Part shown: positions 34,531-43,353 of the stretch, one piece after another | How positions within the stretch are numbered: the stretch's first letter is position 1 | Layout of the letters: every line of letters starts with the position of its first letter | Assembly: GCA_023228995.1 (NCBI GenBank) | Contig: JALOAD010000007.1 | Coordinates: 24,289 to 88,288 of the forward strand | Direction: 5' to 3' | From: Candidatus Muiribacterium halophilum | Lineage (GTDB): Bacteria; Muiribacteriota; Muiribacteriia; Muiribacteriales; Muiribacteriaceae | DNA length: 64,000 bases | Notes under the pieces: model-generated | What the model saw: only the letters and a program-made list of their open reading frames with translations | The model's database searches: none | What the model was told of the DNA's origin: nothing | Made by a program: the position numbers and the translations under genes

Positions 34531-35862
34531 TTATTTTTTTTTAAAATTATCATTGCTTTCAAGCTCATCTTTAATATTTTTTATTTTTTGTTTAAGAATA
34601 AATATACAGTCAAATTTACTAAGTTTTCCTTCAAGAACAATATCTTCAGCTAAAGCACGACAAGTAGGACAACCACAAATACCACAATCAATACCTGGAA
34701 ATTCTTCTGTCAACTGATCAATTTGCTCTGATTTTTCCATAGCTTTAATAAGATCTGTATCAAGTTTTGATATATTACGAGGTTCAGGTTTTTTTTCCAA
34801 TAGGAAAAAATCCATATTATATTTTTTAATAATCTTTTCAGGGTGAAGCTGACTTATTTTCAATTTTGTAGCTAATTCTTTTAATCTTATCTTAGCTAAA
34901 AATTTATCTGTAGGAGCAAGTACTCCGCCAACACAACCTGGAATACACGCTTGTGCTTCAATAAAATCAAGATTATTAAATACTTTTAGACCGATATTTT
35001 CAAAAAAAGAAATTACATTATGAATACCAGCAACAGCAACTTTCTTTTTAACATGAGCACTTTGTAATTCACCTTCATGAACACCCCATATAATACCCAT
35101 TTTACCAGCATGTTCAAACTTCTTTATTTTTTTTATATCTTTTAAAACACTCATAACTCTGTCATATATCTCTGTCATAGAAAACACACCTGTCACAGGA
35201 GATTTTTCTTTTCCAGCTGGTTCTTTTACAGCAGTAACTTTTGCAGCACAAGGTGATATAAAAAAAACTCCAACTTCACTTTCTTTAGCCTGTTCTTTTT
35301 CCATTACAAGTTCTTTGGAAATTTTTGCAGCAATATCCATAGGAGGTTCAAGCATAGCAATATTATCAACATATTCAGGAAATCTTGTTAAAATAAGTCT
35401 TATTACTGCCGGACACGCTGAAGATATAAGAGGTTTCTTTTTTGTTTTTTTAAGATATTGTTCTGTAGCAAAATTTACAAGTTCAGCAGCTGCTGCAACT
35501 TCAAAAATATATTGAAATCCAATTAAATTTAAAGCTGTATAAACTTTATCAAGAGAAATTTTATCAGAATCAAACTGTGCCATAAAAGAAGGTGCTGGTA
35601 AGGCAACTCTATATTTAAAGTTTTCAATCATTTTAAAAGGACTAGTAAGAGCATATTTTGCATCAGTAGGACAAGTTCTTATACATTCACCACAATCAAT
35701 ACATCTTTGTTCTGATATAACAGCTTTACCATCTATAACTCTTATAGCTTCTGTAGGACAAGTTCTTAAACAATGCGTACAACCAACACAAAGATCTTCT
35801 TTTAACCTGACAGAATGAAAGTATTTATTATTTTTTCTTCTTATGTTTTCTGCCATTTTCAC
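34531..35862 (-). CDS. Sensory-type [FeFe]-hydrogenase homologue with 4Fe-4S domains (HsfB-like)
   Basis: N-terminal double 4Fe-4S ferredoxin (CVGCTHCLRTCP, CIDCGECIRTCP; about residues 24-70). Next is an H-cluster-type domain with degenerate signatures: SSACPAV for L1, SPCAAKV for L2 and EAQACIPGCVGG for L3. It ends in a 4Fe-4S motif DCGICGCPTC (near 385-395) and a short helical tail. The four H-cluster cysteines are retained, but the proton-transfer Cys position is altered, as in putative H2-sensing group C/D enzymes. No PAS or kinase domain is fused, so the signal probably passes to the separate GHKL proteins next to it. Confidence 0.87.
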   Translation of the reverse strand: MKMAENIRRKNNKYFHSVRLKEDLCVGCTHCLRTCPTEAIRVIDGKAVISEQRCIDCGECIRTCPTDAKYALTSPFKMIENFKYRVALPAPSFMAQFDSDKISLDKVYTALNLIGFQYIFEVAAAAELVNFATEQYLKKTKKKPLISSACPAVIRLILTRFPEYVDNIAMLEPPMDIAAKISKELVMEKEQAKESEVGVFFISPCAAKVTAVKEPAGKEKSPVTGVFSMTEIYDRVMSVLKDIKKIKKFEHAGKMGIIWGVHEGELQSAHVKKKVAVAGIHNVISFFENIGLKVFNNLDFIEAQACIPGCVGGVLAPTDKFLAKIRLKELATKLKISQLHPEKIIKKYNMDFFLLEKKPEPRNISKLDTDLIKAMEKSEQIDQLTEEFPGIDCGICGCPTCRALAEDIVLEGKLSKFDCIFILKQKIKNIKDELESNDNFKKK

Positions 35863-35910
35863 CTCTTATCTATATTATAGAATCCTCTGCTGATTTAAAG
35901 GATTCTAATA

Positions 35911-36324
35911 TTATGTAAAATTAATGATAAATGATAATTTTGTACCTTTTTCCACCTCAGTATGCAAACTTATTTCATCAGTATTTCTTTTTATATTTGG
36001 AAGTCCCATACCTGCACCAAAACCCATTTCACGAACTTTGCTTGAAGCTGTAGAAAACCCTTCAGTAAAAGCTAATTCTACATCAGGTATTCCAGGTCCT
36101 TCATCCTGAACTGTTACTCTTATCTGCCCTGGAACTATTTTAAACTCCATTTCACCTCTATAAGCATGGGCAACAACATTTATTTCAGCTTCATACATTG
36201 CAATAGCAACTTTTTTTATTATATTTGTAGGAAGTCCCAATTTTTTTAAAAGTTTTTTTACATCAGAAGAAGCAAATCCAGCTTCTGAAAAATTCCCCCC
36301 TTCTATAATATACTTTCTATCCAT
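35911..36324 (-). CDS. RsbW/SpoIIAB-like anti-sigma GHKL ATPase
   Basis: A single HATPase_c_2 domain, about 137 residues. N-box region AMYEAEINVVAHAY, G1 DEGPGIPD and GFGAGMGLPNIKRNTDE match serine-kinase anti-sigma-type ATPases rather than histidine kinases. ATG 36324 is preferred; it overlaps the preceding stop by 8 bases, the same arrangement as the PHP/DRTGG pair, with AAGGA upstream. A longer start at 36351 is possible. The partner sigma factor or STAS protein is not in this cluster; a lone STAS gene lies at 3946-4293. Confidence 0.85.
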   Translation of the reverse strand: MDRKYIIEGGNFSEAGFASSDVKKLLKKLGLPTNIIKKVAIAMYEAEINVVAHAYRGEMEFKIVPGQIRVTVQDEGPGIPDVELAFTEGFSTASSKVREMGFGAGMGLPNIKRNTDEISLHTEVEKGTKLSFIINFT

Positions 36325-36703
36325 TTTTGGATTTTTCCTTATTGCATTCATCTTTTATATGTGAACACAATTTACCTGCAACTTCAAACATAGCTTCTTC
36401 TGTTCTCAAAAGAGTAATACCATTTTCCTCAGCAAGTTCAATAAGCTGTCTATCAATAGTTTTTCCCCTTACTATGACAACTACTTTAATATCAACCATC
36501 TCAGCAGTCCTAAGGGTTTGAGAATTAGATAATGCTGTTATAAGCACAGTAGAATCACCTTCATGAGTAAAAGCTAAAACATCACTCATAAGTTCAGTAC
36601 AACAGAAATAACATATTTCCAGTTTTTCAGGAAAATTTTCTGTAAGCACTTCTGCATTTAAAATATTCTTTAAAGTTTCTAATTTAATATTTGTGTTTTT
36701 CAT
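36317..36703 (-). CDS. DRTGG-like domain protein, 128 aa (paralogue)
   Basis: Similar in size and layout to the DRTGG-like gene at 34174-34518, with CCTELMSDVLAFTHEGDS and LITALSNSQTLRTAEMVDI. Several Cys are present (YFCC, KLCSHIKDEC). The start is the ATG at 36703, overlapping the hydG stop by one base in an ATGA arrangement; a TTG two codons earlier is less likely. It is probably a ligand-sensing partner of the adjacent GHKL ATPase, as judged only by context. Confidence 0.78.
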   Translation of the reverse strand: MKNTNIKLETLKNILNAEVLTENFPEKLEICYFCCTELMSDVLAFTHEGDSTVLITALSNSQTLRTAEMVDIKVVVIVRGKTIDRQLIELAEENGITLLRTEEAMFEVAGKLCSHIKDECNKEKSKNG

Positions 36704-38097
36704 CAGCAAAAAATATCCCTTTCCCCTTTCTGAGTTCTATCAAGCATTTTTTTAGCATTTTCTTTATCTTCAATTTTTGCAAACTTTTCAAGTTCAGATT
36801 TTATAAGAGCTTCACCGATTTTTCTAGTTTCTTCAGAAGCATAATCTAAAAGATATTCTTTAAATGTAGCAAGAGCATTTGGTTGACAAAACTGTTGTAT
36901 TAAACCAGGTTTTGTTATTGCCATGAAATCAATACCAGTTCTTCCTTTTCTATAACAACCTGTACAAAAAGAAGGAATAAAACCCGCTTTAGAAAGATCT
37001 CTAACAACTTCATCAAGAGTTCTAAAATCACCAACAGCAAACTGTTGTTCATCAGGCATATTATGTTCAGCTTCTTCATAACCACCAGGATTTGTCTTTG
37101 AACCAGCAGACACCTGAGATACACCAAGATGAATAAGTTTTGCTCTTAATTCTTTTGTTTCCCTTGTAGTTAATATTATACCAGTATAAGGCACCGCAAG
37201 TCTAATTATAGAAACAAGTTTAGCAAATTCTTCATCATTAATAGGATAAGGAACTTTTCCAGCTGCCGGTGCATTAAGAGCAGGTTCAATTCTTGGAACT
37301 GAAATTGTATGAGGTCCAACTCCTATTGTTTTTTCAAGATATTCGCAATGAGATATCATAGCCAGCACTTCATATTTATAATCAAAAAGACCAAAAAGAA
37401 CTCCAGCACCTAAATCATCAATTCCTGCTGAAAAAGCTTTTTCAAAAGCAGTAATTCTTGTTTCATAACTACTTTTTGGTCCTAATGGATGCATTTTTTC
37501 ATAAGTTTCTCTATGATAAGTTTCTTGAAACATCTGATAAGTACCAATGCCTTCTTTTTTTATCTTTGCAAAATCTTCAACAGTTAAAGGGGCAACATTA
37601 ACATTAATTCTTCTAATCTGATTTTTAGCATCTTTAGATGAATAAACAGCTCTTACAGCTTCTGCTACAAAATCAGCATTAGCATATTTAGGATGTTCTC
37701 CACAAACAAGAAGAATTCTTTTATGTCCCATTTTAGTTAATAAAGTTGTTTCTTCTTTTATTTCATCGATTGAAAGAGTTCTTCTTTTAAGTTCTGTATT
37801 TGAACATCTAAAACCACAATAAAGACAATCATTAACACATTCATTTGTAACATACATCGGAGCAAATATTACTATTCTCTTACCATAAATCTCTTCTTTA
37901 ACTTTTTTTGCACAAGACAATATATCAGATACAAGTTCTTTATCCTGAACATTTAAAAGAGCTGCTACCTCTTTAAGACTAAGTCCTTGTTTTTGAAGAG
38001 CTTTGTTAATAATACTTTTGATTTGAGAAACAGAATAATTTTTTGTTTCCTCAAGAAGAGTAAAAATCTTTTCGTCATTAATTATTTCTTTAAACAT
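36703..38097 (-). CDS. hydG: [FeFe]-hydrogenase maturase HydG (tyrosine lyase)
   Basis: Radical-SAM enzyme that cleaves tyrosine to give the CO and CN ligands of the H-cluster. The SAM-cluster motif CVNDCLYCGF (CxxxCxxC) lies near residue 88-97. The C-terminal auxiliary-cluster cysteines CTGCYRKGRTG plus a third Cys at FCQ (about 389-420) distinguish HydG from ThiH. The 464-residue length fits. GGAGGC precedes the ATG. HydE and HydF, also needed for maturation, are not in this window. It leads a long operon down to hydA2, with only short gaps. Confidence 0.95.
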   Translation of the reverse strand: MFKEIINDEKIFTLLEETKNYSVSQIKSIINKALQKQGLSLKEVAALLNVQDKELVSDILSCAKKVKEEIYGKRIVIFAPMYVTNECVNDCLYCGFRCSNTELKRRTLSIDEIKEETTLLTKMGHKRILLVCGEHPKYANADFVAEAVRAVYSSKDAKNQIRRINVNVAPLTVEDFAKIKKEGIGTYQMFQETYHRETYEKMHPLGPKSSYETRITAFEKAFSAGIDDLGAGVLFGLFDYKYEVLAMISHCEYLEKTIGVGPHTISVPRIEPALNAPAAGKVPYPINDEEFAKLVSIIRLAVPYTGIILTTRETKELRAKLIHLGVSQVSAGSKTNPGGYEEAEHNMPDEQQFAVGDFRTLDEVVRDLSKAGFIPSFCTGCYRKGRTGIDFMAITKPGLIQQFCQPNALATFKEYLLDYASEETRKIGEALIKSELEKFAKIEDKENAKKMLDRTQKGERDIFC

Positions 38098-38148
38098 GCT
38101 TTGCCTCCGATTGACTAAAAAATTGTTTTTATATACTATAACTTTAAC

Positions 38149-38682
38149 ATGAATTTAAAAAAGACGCTTAAATATTTTGACATAACCCGTTTATACAAAT
38201 ATATAAAATTAAAAATCCATCGTCATCCGGCAACCCCTGAAAATCTTGCGTTAAGCATTGGTCTTGGTGCATTTATAGGAGTGTTGCCAACTTTTGGATT
38301 TGCAATAGGTCTATCGATTTTAGCTGCCTTTTTTTTAAAACTTCCAAAAATCCCATGTTTTTTAGGCACTTGGGTTGCAAACCCATGGACTACTCCTATA
38401 TTTTATACCTTAAGTTGGAAAATAGGAAATTTTTTTTTTAAATTACCAATACACGATATAGCGAAGGAATTTCAAAGAAAAAATATAGCCGGAATATTCA
38501 ACGATTTTCATAAATTAAGTTTATTTATAAAAAATTTAATAATTCTTTACAAACCACTTTTACTTGGAGGAATAATACTTGCAATACCAATATCAATATT
38601 TTTATATTATTTTTCATTAATATCACTAAAGAAATTACAAAAAAGAAAAAACGATAAACTCCAGAAATTCCTACCATTTTAA
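38149..38682 (+). CDS. DUF2062-domain membrane protein
   Basis: 177 residues. The DUF2062 signature is clear: HRHPATPENLALSIGLGAFI, GVLPTFGFAIG, then FLGTWVANPWTTPIFYTLSW. Three or four hydrophobic segments place it in the inner membrane; the C-terminal helix ends in a basic tail. The function of the family is unknown. It is divergent from hydG with only 51 bases between the starts and no clear ribosome site. Confidence 0.9.
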   Translation: MNLKKTLKYFDITRLYKYIKLKIHRHPATPENLALSIGLGAFIGVLPTFGFAIGLSILAAFFLKLPKIPCFLGTWVANPWTTPIFYTLSWKIGNFFFKLPIHDIAKEFQRKNIAGIFNDFHKLSLFIKNLIILYKPLLLGGIILAIPISIFLYYFSLISLKKLQKRKNDKLQKFLPF

Positions 38683-38765
38683 AATTGCGAATAGCGAAAT
38701 AGTTTTAAAACTTCCACTTTTGTCAATTTTTTAATTTTTATTTAATCCTCTAATTCAACATTGCT

Positions 38766-38834
38766 ACTATACGCTTCTATACGCTTCACATACCGCCCTT
38801 ATACGCTTCACATACCGCTTCTATACTGCTCTTC
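38766..38834. repeat. R1 decamer array abutting the pyrE stop codon
   Basis: Units TATACGCTTC, CACATACCGC, TATACGCTTC, CACATACCGC and TATACTGCTC run without interruption up to the TGA of pyrE (38835-38837). Same family as at 3.6, 45.4, 47.4, 50.1-50.46 and 58.9 kb. Confidence 0.7.
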
Positions 38835-39371
38835 TCAATCTTTTTTTAATTCAGCCAAACTCGCATAAACAGGCAATCTTAAAGCAAGAAGACTCTTCAA
38901 AGCAGGAGTTGTCTTTAAAGGCTTTTCCGCTCTATCAATAACACAACATATACCCTTCACTTCAACATTTTTCTTTTTAAGAAAACTCTGCATTTCTTTA
39001 ATAGAATTCCCTGTACTAACAACATCATCAACAATAATCACAGAATCGTCTGAATTAAGCTCAAAACCTCTTTTAAGAATCGGGTTTTCTTTTTCATCTT
39101 TTTCAATATATATATGTTTTATTTCAAGTTGTTTTGCAATTTCTTGTCCTAAAACTATACCCGAAGGAGAATTAGAAACAATTGCTGTAGCATCTTTACC
39201 ATAATACTTTGAAGATAATTGTTCTCCAAAATCAGAAGATATATCAGGAAATTGCAAGGCTTTTCCTAATTCTATATAAAGTTTTGACCATTTACCTTTT
39301 CTTAATTCAAATTCACCTTCTAAAATTGCATCCATGCTTGTAAGTAAAGCCAAAACTGCTTCATCTTGCAT
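38835..39371 (-). CDS. pyrE: Orotate phosphoribosyltransferase
   Basis: Transfers ribose-5-phosphate from PRPP to orotate to give OMP in pyrimidine synthesis. The PRPP-binding motif VIIVDDVVSTGNSIKE is near residue 110-125. The segment SNSPSGIVLGQEIAK precedes it. The start ATG 39371 has GGGGGA upstream; an in-frame ATG at 39389 lacks one. It overlaps pyrF by 11 bases, so the last two steps of UMP synthesis are co-translated. The length of 178 residues is short-normal for bacterial PyrE. Confidence 0.94.
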   Translation of the reverse strand: MQDEAVLALLTSMDAILEGEFELRKGKWSKLYIELGKALQFPDISSDFGEQLSSKYYGKDATAIVSNSPSGIVLGQEIAKQLEIKHIYIEKDEKENPILKRGFELNSDDSVIIVDDVVSTGNSIKEMQSFLKKKNVEVKGICCVIDRAEKPLKTTPALKSLLALRLPVYASLAELKKD

Positions 39372-40062
39372 ATATATCCCCCATTTCATTTTTTATATCT
39401 AAAATTACTTGTTTTATATCTTTAGCATTGTATATTGGTCTTCCACAAATTAAAATATCAGCACCATTTTTTACAGCTTCCTTTGGAGTAGCAACTCTTT
39501 TTTGATCATCTTTTTCATTTGTATTCTGCCTTATTCCAGGAACTATTGTCAAAAAATCATTTCCAAATTTCTTTTTAACCTTAATTACTTCTTGTGGTGA
39601 ACATACAATTCCATCAAGACCGGAATTGTAAACTAGTTCTGCAAGAATATCAACTTGTTCACCAACATTACAACTATTGAAATTCAAACTTTTTAAAATA
39701 TTATTGTCAACCGATGTAAGCATTGTAACACCAATAACCTTACAATTTGGGTTAATTCCCTTTATACTATCTTTCACAATTCCCATAGTATAGGAGCCAC
39801 ACAAAGCATGCAGATTTATAATAGATACAGGGAGTTTTGCTATACTTTCTATAGTTTTAATTACAGTGTTAGGTATATCATGAAATTTAAGATCAAGAAA
39901 TACTTCACCAAATTCAGCAACTTTATTTACAATATCTTTACCACATGAGCAAAAAAGTTCTAACCCAATTTTATAACCATCAATATAATTTTTACTTTTT
40001 TGACAAATTTCCAAAGCTTTTTCTTCATTATCAAAATCAAGTGCAACGAACAATTTTGCCAT
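39361..40062 (-). CDS. pyrF: Orotidine-5'-phosphate decarboxylase
   Basis: Decarboxylates OMP to UMP. The catalytic signature FLDLKFHDIPNTV (DxKxxDI) is near residue 58-70. The phosphate-binding end PGIRQN and GADILICGRPI confirm the family. The start at ATG 40062 (MAKLFVALDFD) is preferred because AGGAGG precedes it; the longer frame to 40089 adds nine unlikely residues. It overlaps pyrE. Confidence 0.95.
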   Translation of the reverse strand: MAKLFVALDFDNEEKALEICQKSKNYIDGYKIGLELFCSCGKDIVNKVAEFGEVFLDLKFHDIPNTVIKTIESIAKLPVSIINLHALCGSYTMGIVKDSIKGINPNCKVIGVTMLTSVDNNILKSLNFNSCNVGEQVDILAELVYNSGLDGIVCSPQEVIKVKKKFGNDFLTIVPGIRQNTNEKDDQKRVATPKEAVKNGADILICGRPIYNAKDIKQVILDIKNEMGDIYAR

Positions 40063-40138
40063 ATAATCCTCCTGATAATAAAAACACAAACATTGAATTG
40101 AACTATTTTATTTTAACAAACAGATTAAATTTTTTACA

Positions 40139-40166
40139 GAAAAAAAAAAGCCCGGAAATCCGGGCT
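40139..40166 (-). terminator. Terminator of the pil operon
   Basis: AGCCCGG (40149-40155), loop AAAT and CCGGGCT (40160-40166). The A-run at 40140-40149 reads as a U-tract on the minus strand. It lies 31 bases past pilQ. Confidence 0.92.
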
Positions 40167-40196
40167 CGTTTTTATATAAATAGAGGATATTATTTA

Positions 40197-41438
40197 TTAA
40201 CCTTCAACTCTCTTAATTATTCTTGGTGTGATTAGAATAATAAGCTCACTTGTTGACCTTTGTGTTCTCTTTGATGAGAAAAATTGTTTGAAAAATGGAA
40301 TATCTCCAAGAATAGGTATTTTATCTTCAGAAATCTGTGATGTTTCCTGAATAAGTCCACCAATAAGGATTTCTTCTCCATCTTTTACAGTAACTGTTGT
40401 TTTAGCATATCTTCTTTTAATTATAGGATAATCTGAAACTGATGAATCAGAACCAGGTTTCTGGAATGTAGCGTCTGATACTTCAGGTTCAACTTCCAAA
40501 GTAATATAATCACTGTTATTTATTCTTGGAGTAACTGTAAGAACAACTCCAGTATCTTTTTCTTGTGGGGGTTGATTAACTCCACCAGTATATATTACCT
40601 TATCACCAACCTGCACTTTAGCTTCAATGCCATTACTTGCAATTATCTTAGGGTTTGAAAGTATTTTACTATCTGTAAGTTCAGCTGATGCTTTTAAAGC
40701 AGCATTATAATAAGTACCTTTTCTAAAGAAATCACCCATTGCAAAACCGGGAGCAGTTTCTCCAATAGCCGAACCATAAGAATCTGAAAACGGCTGTTTT
40801 TTAAACATTTCTGATATATTAACTATATCTCCAGCTTGTCCGCCATTCACACCCCAACCCCATTTTAGCCCAAGGTTTTTGATGTTATTTGTAGAAACTT
40901 CTACAACTTTAGCTTCTATCATAACCTGTGGAACTGGAACATCTAGTTTTTTTACAAGATCATCTATTTTTGACAGAACAAGAGAACTTCCAGTAACAAT
41001 TATTGTGTTAATTCTGTCATCTGCTGTAACTTCAATCTGTTCATCTTTTTTCTTGAAAATATTCTGAAGTATCTGAGCAACATCCTGACCTTTAGCATTT
41101 TCAAGTTTATAAGTCTTATTAAAACCAACATCAAAACCATCTGAAAGTTTTGTTGGCTCACCAATAATATAAGTATTATCTTCTTTTCTTATTGTATAGC
41201 CATTTGTTTTTGCAATTAATTCAAGAGCTTTTTCATAATATACATCCTCAAGCTCAAGAGTAATTTTTCCTGCAACACTTTTTTCTGTAATAAGATTAAT
41301 TCCAGCTGTCATTGCAATTCCTTTAAGAAGTGTTTTGATATCTCTATCAATAACTCTTAAAGTTACATACTCGCTTTTTGCAAATGATGACACAGACATC
41401 AAAGCAATAAGCAGGATCACACCTAATATCCTTTTCAT
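40197..41438 (-). CDS. pilQ: Type IV pilus secretin PilQ
   Basis: Outer-membrane ring through which the pilus passes. A signal peptide (about 1-20, ending SSFAK) is followed by an STN-like domain (VTLRVIDRDIKTLLKGIAM) and an N1-type domain (AQILQNIF...RINTIIVTGSS). The secretin core follows, with the VPVPQVMIEAKVVEVSTNN, LSNPKIIASNGIEA and GGLIQETSQISEDKIPILGD motifs. The 413 residues make it one of the shorter PilQ forms, lacking AMIN domains. It is the last gene of pilMNOPQ. Its presence indicates a diderm cell envelope. Confidence 0.95.
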   Translation of the reverse strand: MKRILGVILLIALMSVSSFAKSEYVTLRVIDRDIKTLLKGIAMTAGINLITEKSVAGKITLELEDVYYEKALELIAKTNGYTIRKEDNTYIIGEPTKLSDGFDVGFNKTYKLENAKGQDVAQILQNIFKKKDEQIEVTADDRINTIIVTGSSLVLSKIDDLVKKLDVPVPQVMIEAKVVEVSTNNIKNLGLKWGWGVNGGQAGDIVNISEMFKKQPFSDSYGSAIGETAPGFAMGDFFRKGTYYNAALKASAELTDSKILSNPKIIASNGIEAKVQVGDKVIYTGGVNQPPQEKDTGVVLTVTPRINNSDYITLEVEPEVSDATFQKPGSDSSVSDYPIIKRRYAKTTVTVKDGEEILIGGLIQETSQISEDKIPILGDIPFFKQFFSSKRTQRSTSELIILITPRIIKRVEG

Positions 41439-42095
41439 TTAATTACCTCCATCCATCGTTAATGTTCTTCTTTCACCATGATGCTGATAGGATACAACCT
41501 GCACACTATCGTTTTCTATTTTCATTACTTTAAACTTTCCATTTGGGTCTTCATCGCCTTCAAAAAGCTCAAGAAACTGGTCATCTAAAGTAATCATGCT
41601 CAATTTTCTATCACCCGCCTGAATAACTCCTACAAGTTTAAGATTAAGAGGAGGTATAGTCTGAGGTTTCATTTCCTGCCCATCTACCACCGTTATAGGG
41701 ATTCTCACCTTTGTAATTCTTATAATAAGAGGTTTAAAAGGGTCCTTATGCTCTTTATCATCCGAAGGATCATCATTAAAGTACTTAGTTTTAATATCGG
41801 CAGAAATCTCGAATTTAGCAATATCTGCATCTGAAAGATCAAAATCCTCTTTTTCACCACTACCCGGATCTGATGTTCCTCCAAATGAAGCTCCAGTATC
41901 TACTGTATTATTTGAAGTTCCAAAATCACCATCATCATCCCAAAGATCGTCATTAAAATCAAAATCATCCTGAGCAAGGATAAATTTTGAATACCCAAAA
42001 AACAGTGTCATGGATAGAATCAGCCCGAATATCAACATCAATGATGAAAGCCGGCTTTTTCTTCTAATATAGCGAACACCGTTGTTTGTCACCAT
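41439..42095 (-). CDS. pilP: PilP-like pilus assembly protein
   Basis: About 218 residues. An N-terminal membrane anchor (LMLIFGLILSMTLFFGYSKF, about 18-37) is followed by an acidic linker rich in Asp and Gly. The C-terminal part resembles PilP: DPFKPLII, LKLVGVIQAGDRKLSMITLDD. PilP links the inner-membrane PilMNO complex to PilQ. The start at 42095 is inferred because a longer frame to 42299 would overlap pilO heavily. The lipobox typical of PilP is missing, replaced by a transmembrane anchor. Identification relies partly on operon position. Confidence 0.8.
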   Translation of the reverse strand: MVTNNGVRYIRRKSRLSSLMLIFGLILSMTLFFGYSKFILAQDDFDFNDDLWDDDGDFGTSNNTVDTGASFGGTSDPGSGEKEDFDLSDADIAKFEISADIKTKYFNDDPSDDKEHKDPFKPLIIRITKVRIPITVVDGQEMKPQTIPPLNLKLVGVIQAGDRKLSMITLDDQFLELFEGDEDPNGKFKVMKIENDSVQVVSYQHHGERRTLTMDGGN

Positions 42096-42111
42096 TTTTC
42101 TTTTGTTTTCA

Positions 42112-42744
42112 TTAGAAATTCTGAACACTGAAACCACCACCTTTTTTAAAGATAAAGGAACTTGCTCCAAGATCCATTGAGATTTCCTGCTTTTCTTCTT
42201 CATCATCTCCACCTCTAAATGAAGTTCTTGACGAAAATGAAGAAGTGTTTTTTGCAGTACCCTTATGAGGCTGTAGAGAAAGTTTTCCTTTCCTGGCATT
42301 GATTAATTTTAAATTTTCAAGCCTTGCTATCATTCTTCCCATATTATGATATGGACCTGTAAAATTGAAATCCATAGGAAGTTCATCCCAATACTCAGCA
42401 GAAAAAAGTTTATTTATCTTAATCTCGTTAAACTCAACTTTAGCCTGTTTAGCATAATTTCTAACAACTTTGATAAGATCAGGAACGCTCATATTATCCG
42501 AAGTAATAACAGAATTCTGTATAATATCAAACTCATTTTTTGTCTTTTCAAGCAATACTTGCTTATCCTTAATTTCTTTTTCTATCTTTTCTTTTTCTTT
42601 AATATCTCTTTCCAGCTGAGATATTTTTGATTTAAGACTTTCTATTTCATCAAGTCTTGGTTGATTTTCAAAAATATGCCAGTATCCGAAAAGTCCAACA
42701 CCCAATAGTATAATAACGACTATGGCAAGGAGTTTATCATTCAT
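42112..42744 (-). CDS. pilO: PilO-like pilus assembly protein
   Basis: 210 residues. One N-terminal transmembrane segment (LLAIVVIILLGVGLFGYW) is followed by a coiled coil (about 32-75, rich in KEKIEKEIKD) and a periplasmic ferredoxin-like domain with the PilO-type FNFTGPYHNMGRMIARLENL. The C-terminal tail is long, Ser/Arg-rich and probably disordered. It forms the inner-membrane PilN-PilO complex. It lies 9 bases after pilN. Confidence 0.88.
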   Translation of the reverse strand: MNDKLLAIVVIILLGVGLFGYWHIFENQPRLDEIESLKSKISQLERDIKEKEKIEKEIKDKQVLLEKTKNEFDIIQNSVITSDNMSVPDLIKVVRNYAKQAKVEFNEIKINKLFSAEYWDELPMDFNFTGPYHNMGRMIARLENLKLINARKGKLSLQPHKGTAKNTSSFSSRTSFRGGDDEEEKQEISMDLGASSFIFKKGGGFSVQNF

Positions 42745-42753
42745 TTAATCACC

Positions 42754-43353
42754 TCACATTTTTTCCTTTTTTATTCTACAGGTGATCTCAAAGTGATAAA
42801 CAGAAACATTTTTTTGACCATCATCCATTGCACTTTTTGAACCACTTGCTAAATTAACTTCGGAAAAAGATTCATTTGCTTTTAATTTATCTATAAAATT
42901 ACTTAAAACACTCCAATCATTTTCAGCAACACCAGATATATTTGCCCTGTAATCTGAATTAACATTTATTCTTGTAAGCCAAACTCCGTTACCCTTAGAA
43001 AAAGATGTAACATCAGAAAAAGCTTCAAATATTTTCGCCCATGCAACAACATCATCACCAGTAACAATACTTCTTACAAGATTAATCTTTCTTTTATATT
43101 CATTTATTTGAGATGTTATTTCATCTCTTTCTCTTTCTTTGTTCGCAATTTCTTGTTTTTTAAGACTTTTTAGTTTATTAACCTTAGTCTCTAAAACTTT
43201 TTTATCCTCATCTAATCTTGGTAATTCATGTTTAAAAAGATAAAAATACATAATACCGATTATTGCAATTCCAATTATAGGTATAAGAGGAATTTGAGGT
43301 ATTTTAATACCTTTCTTTTCAGGCAATAGATTAATTCGAATTAAAGTATTCAT
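42754..43353 (-). CDS. pilN: PilN-like pilus assembly protein
   Basis: 199 residues. The short cytoplasmic start contains the INLLPEK motif (residues 6-12) that binds PilM. One transmembrane helix (about 25-40), a coiled coil (about 48-95) and a periplasmic domain with VWLTRINVNSDYRANISGVA follow. It overlaps pilM by four bases. The INLLP motif makes the identification firm. Confidence 0.92.
   Translation of the reverse strand: MNTLIRINLLPEKKGIKIPQIPLIPIIGIAIIGIMYFYLFKHELPRLDEDKKVLETKVNKLKSLKKQEIANKERERDEITSQINEYKRKINLVRSIVTGDDVVAWAKIFEAFSDVTSFSKGNGVWLTRINVNSDYRANISGVAENDWSVLSNFIDKLKANESFSEVNLASGSKSAMDDGQKNVSVYHFEITCRIKKEKM

Noticed and set aside
42096-42299. Longer start for the PilP-like gene
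   Set aside because: It would be the pilO coding sequence in another frame; the start at 42095 fits the operon spacing.
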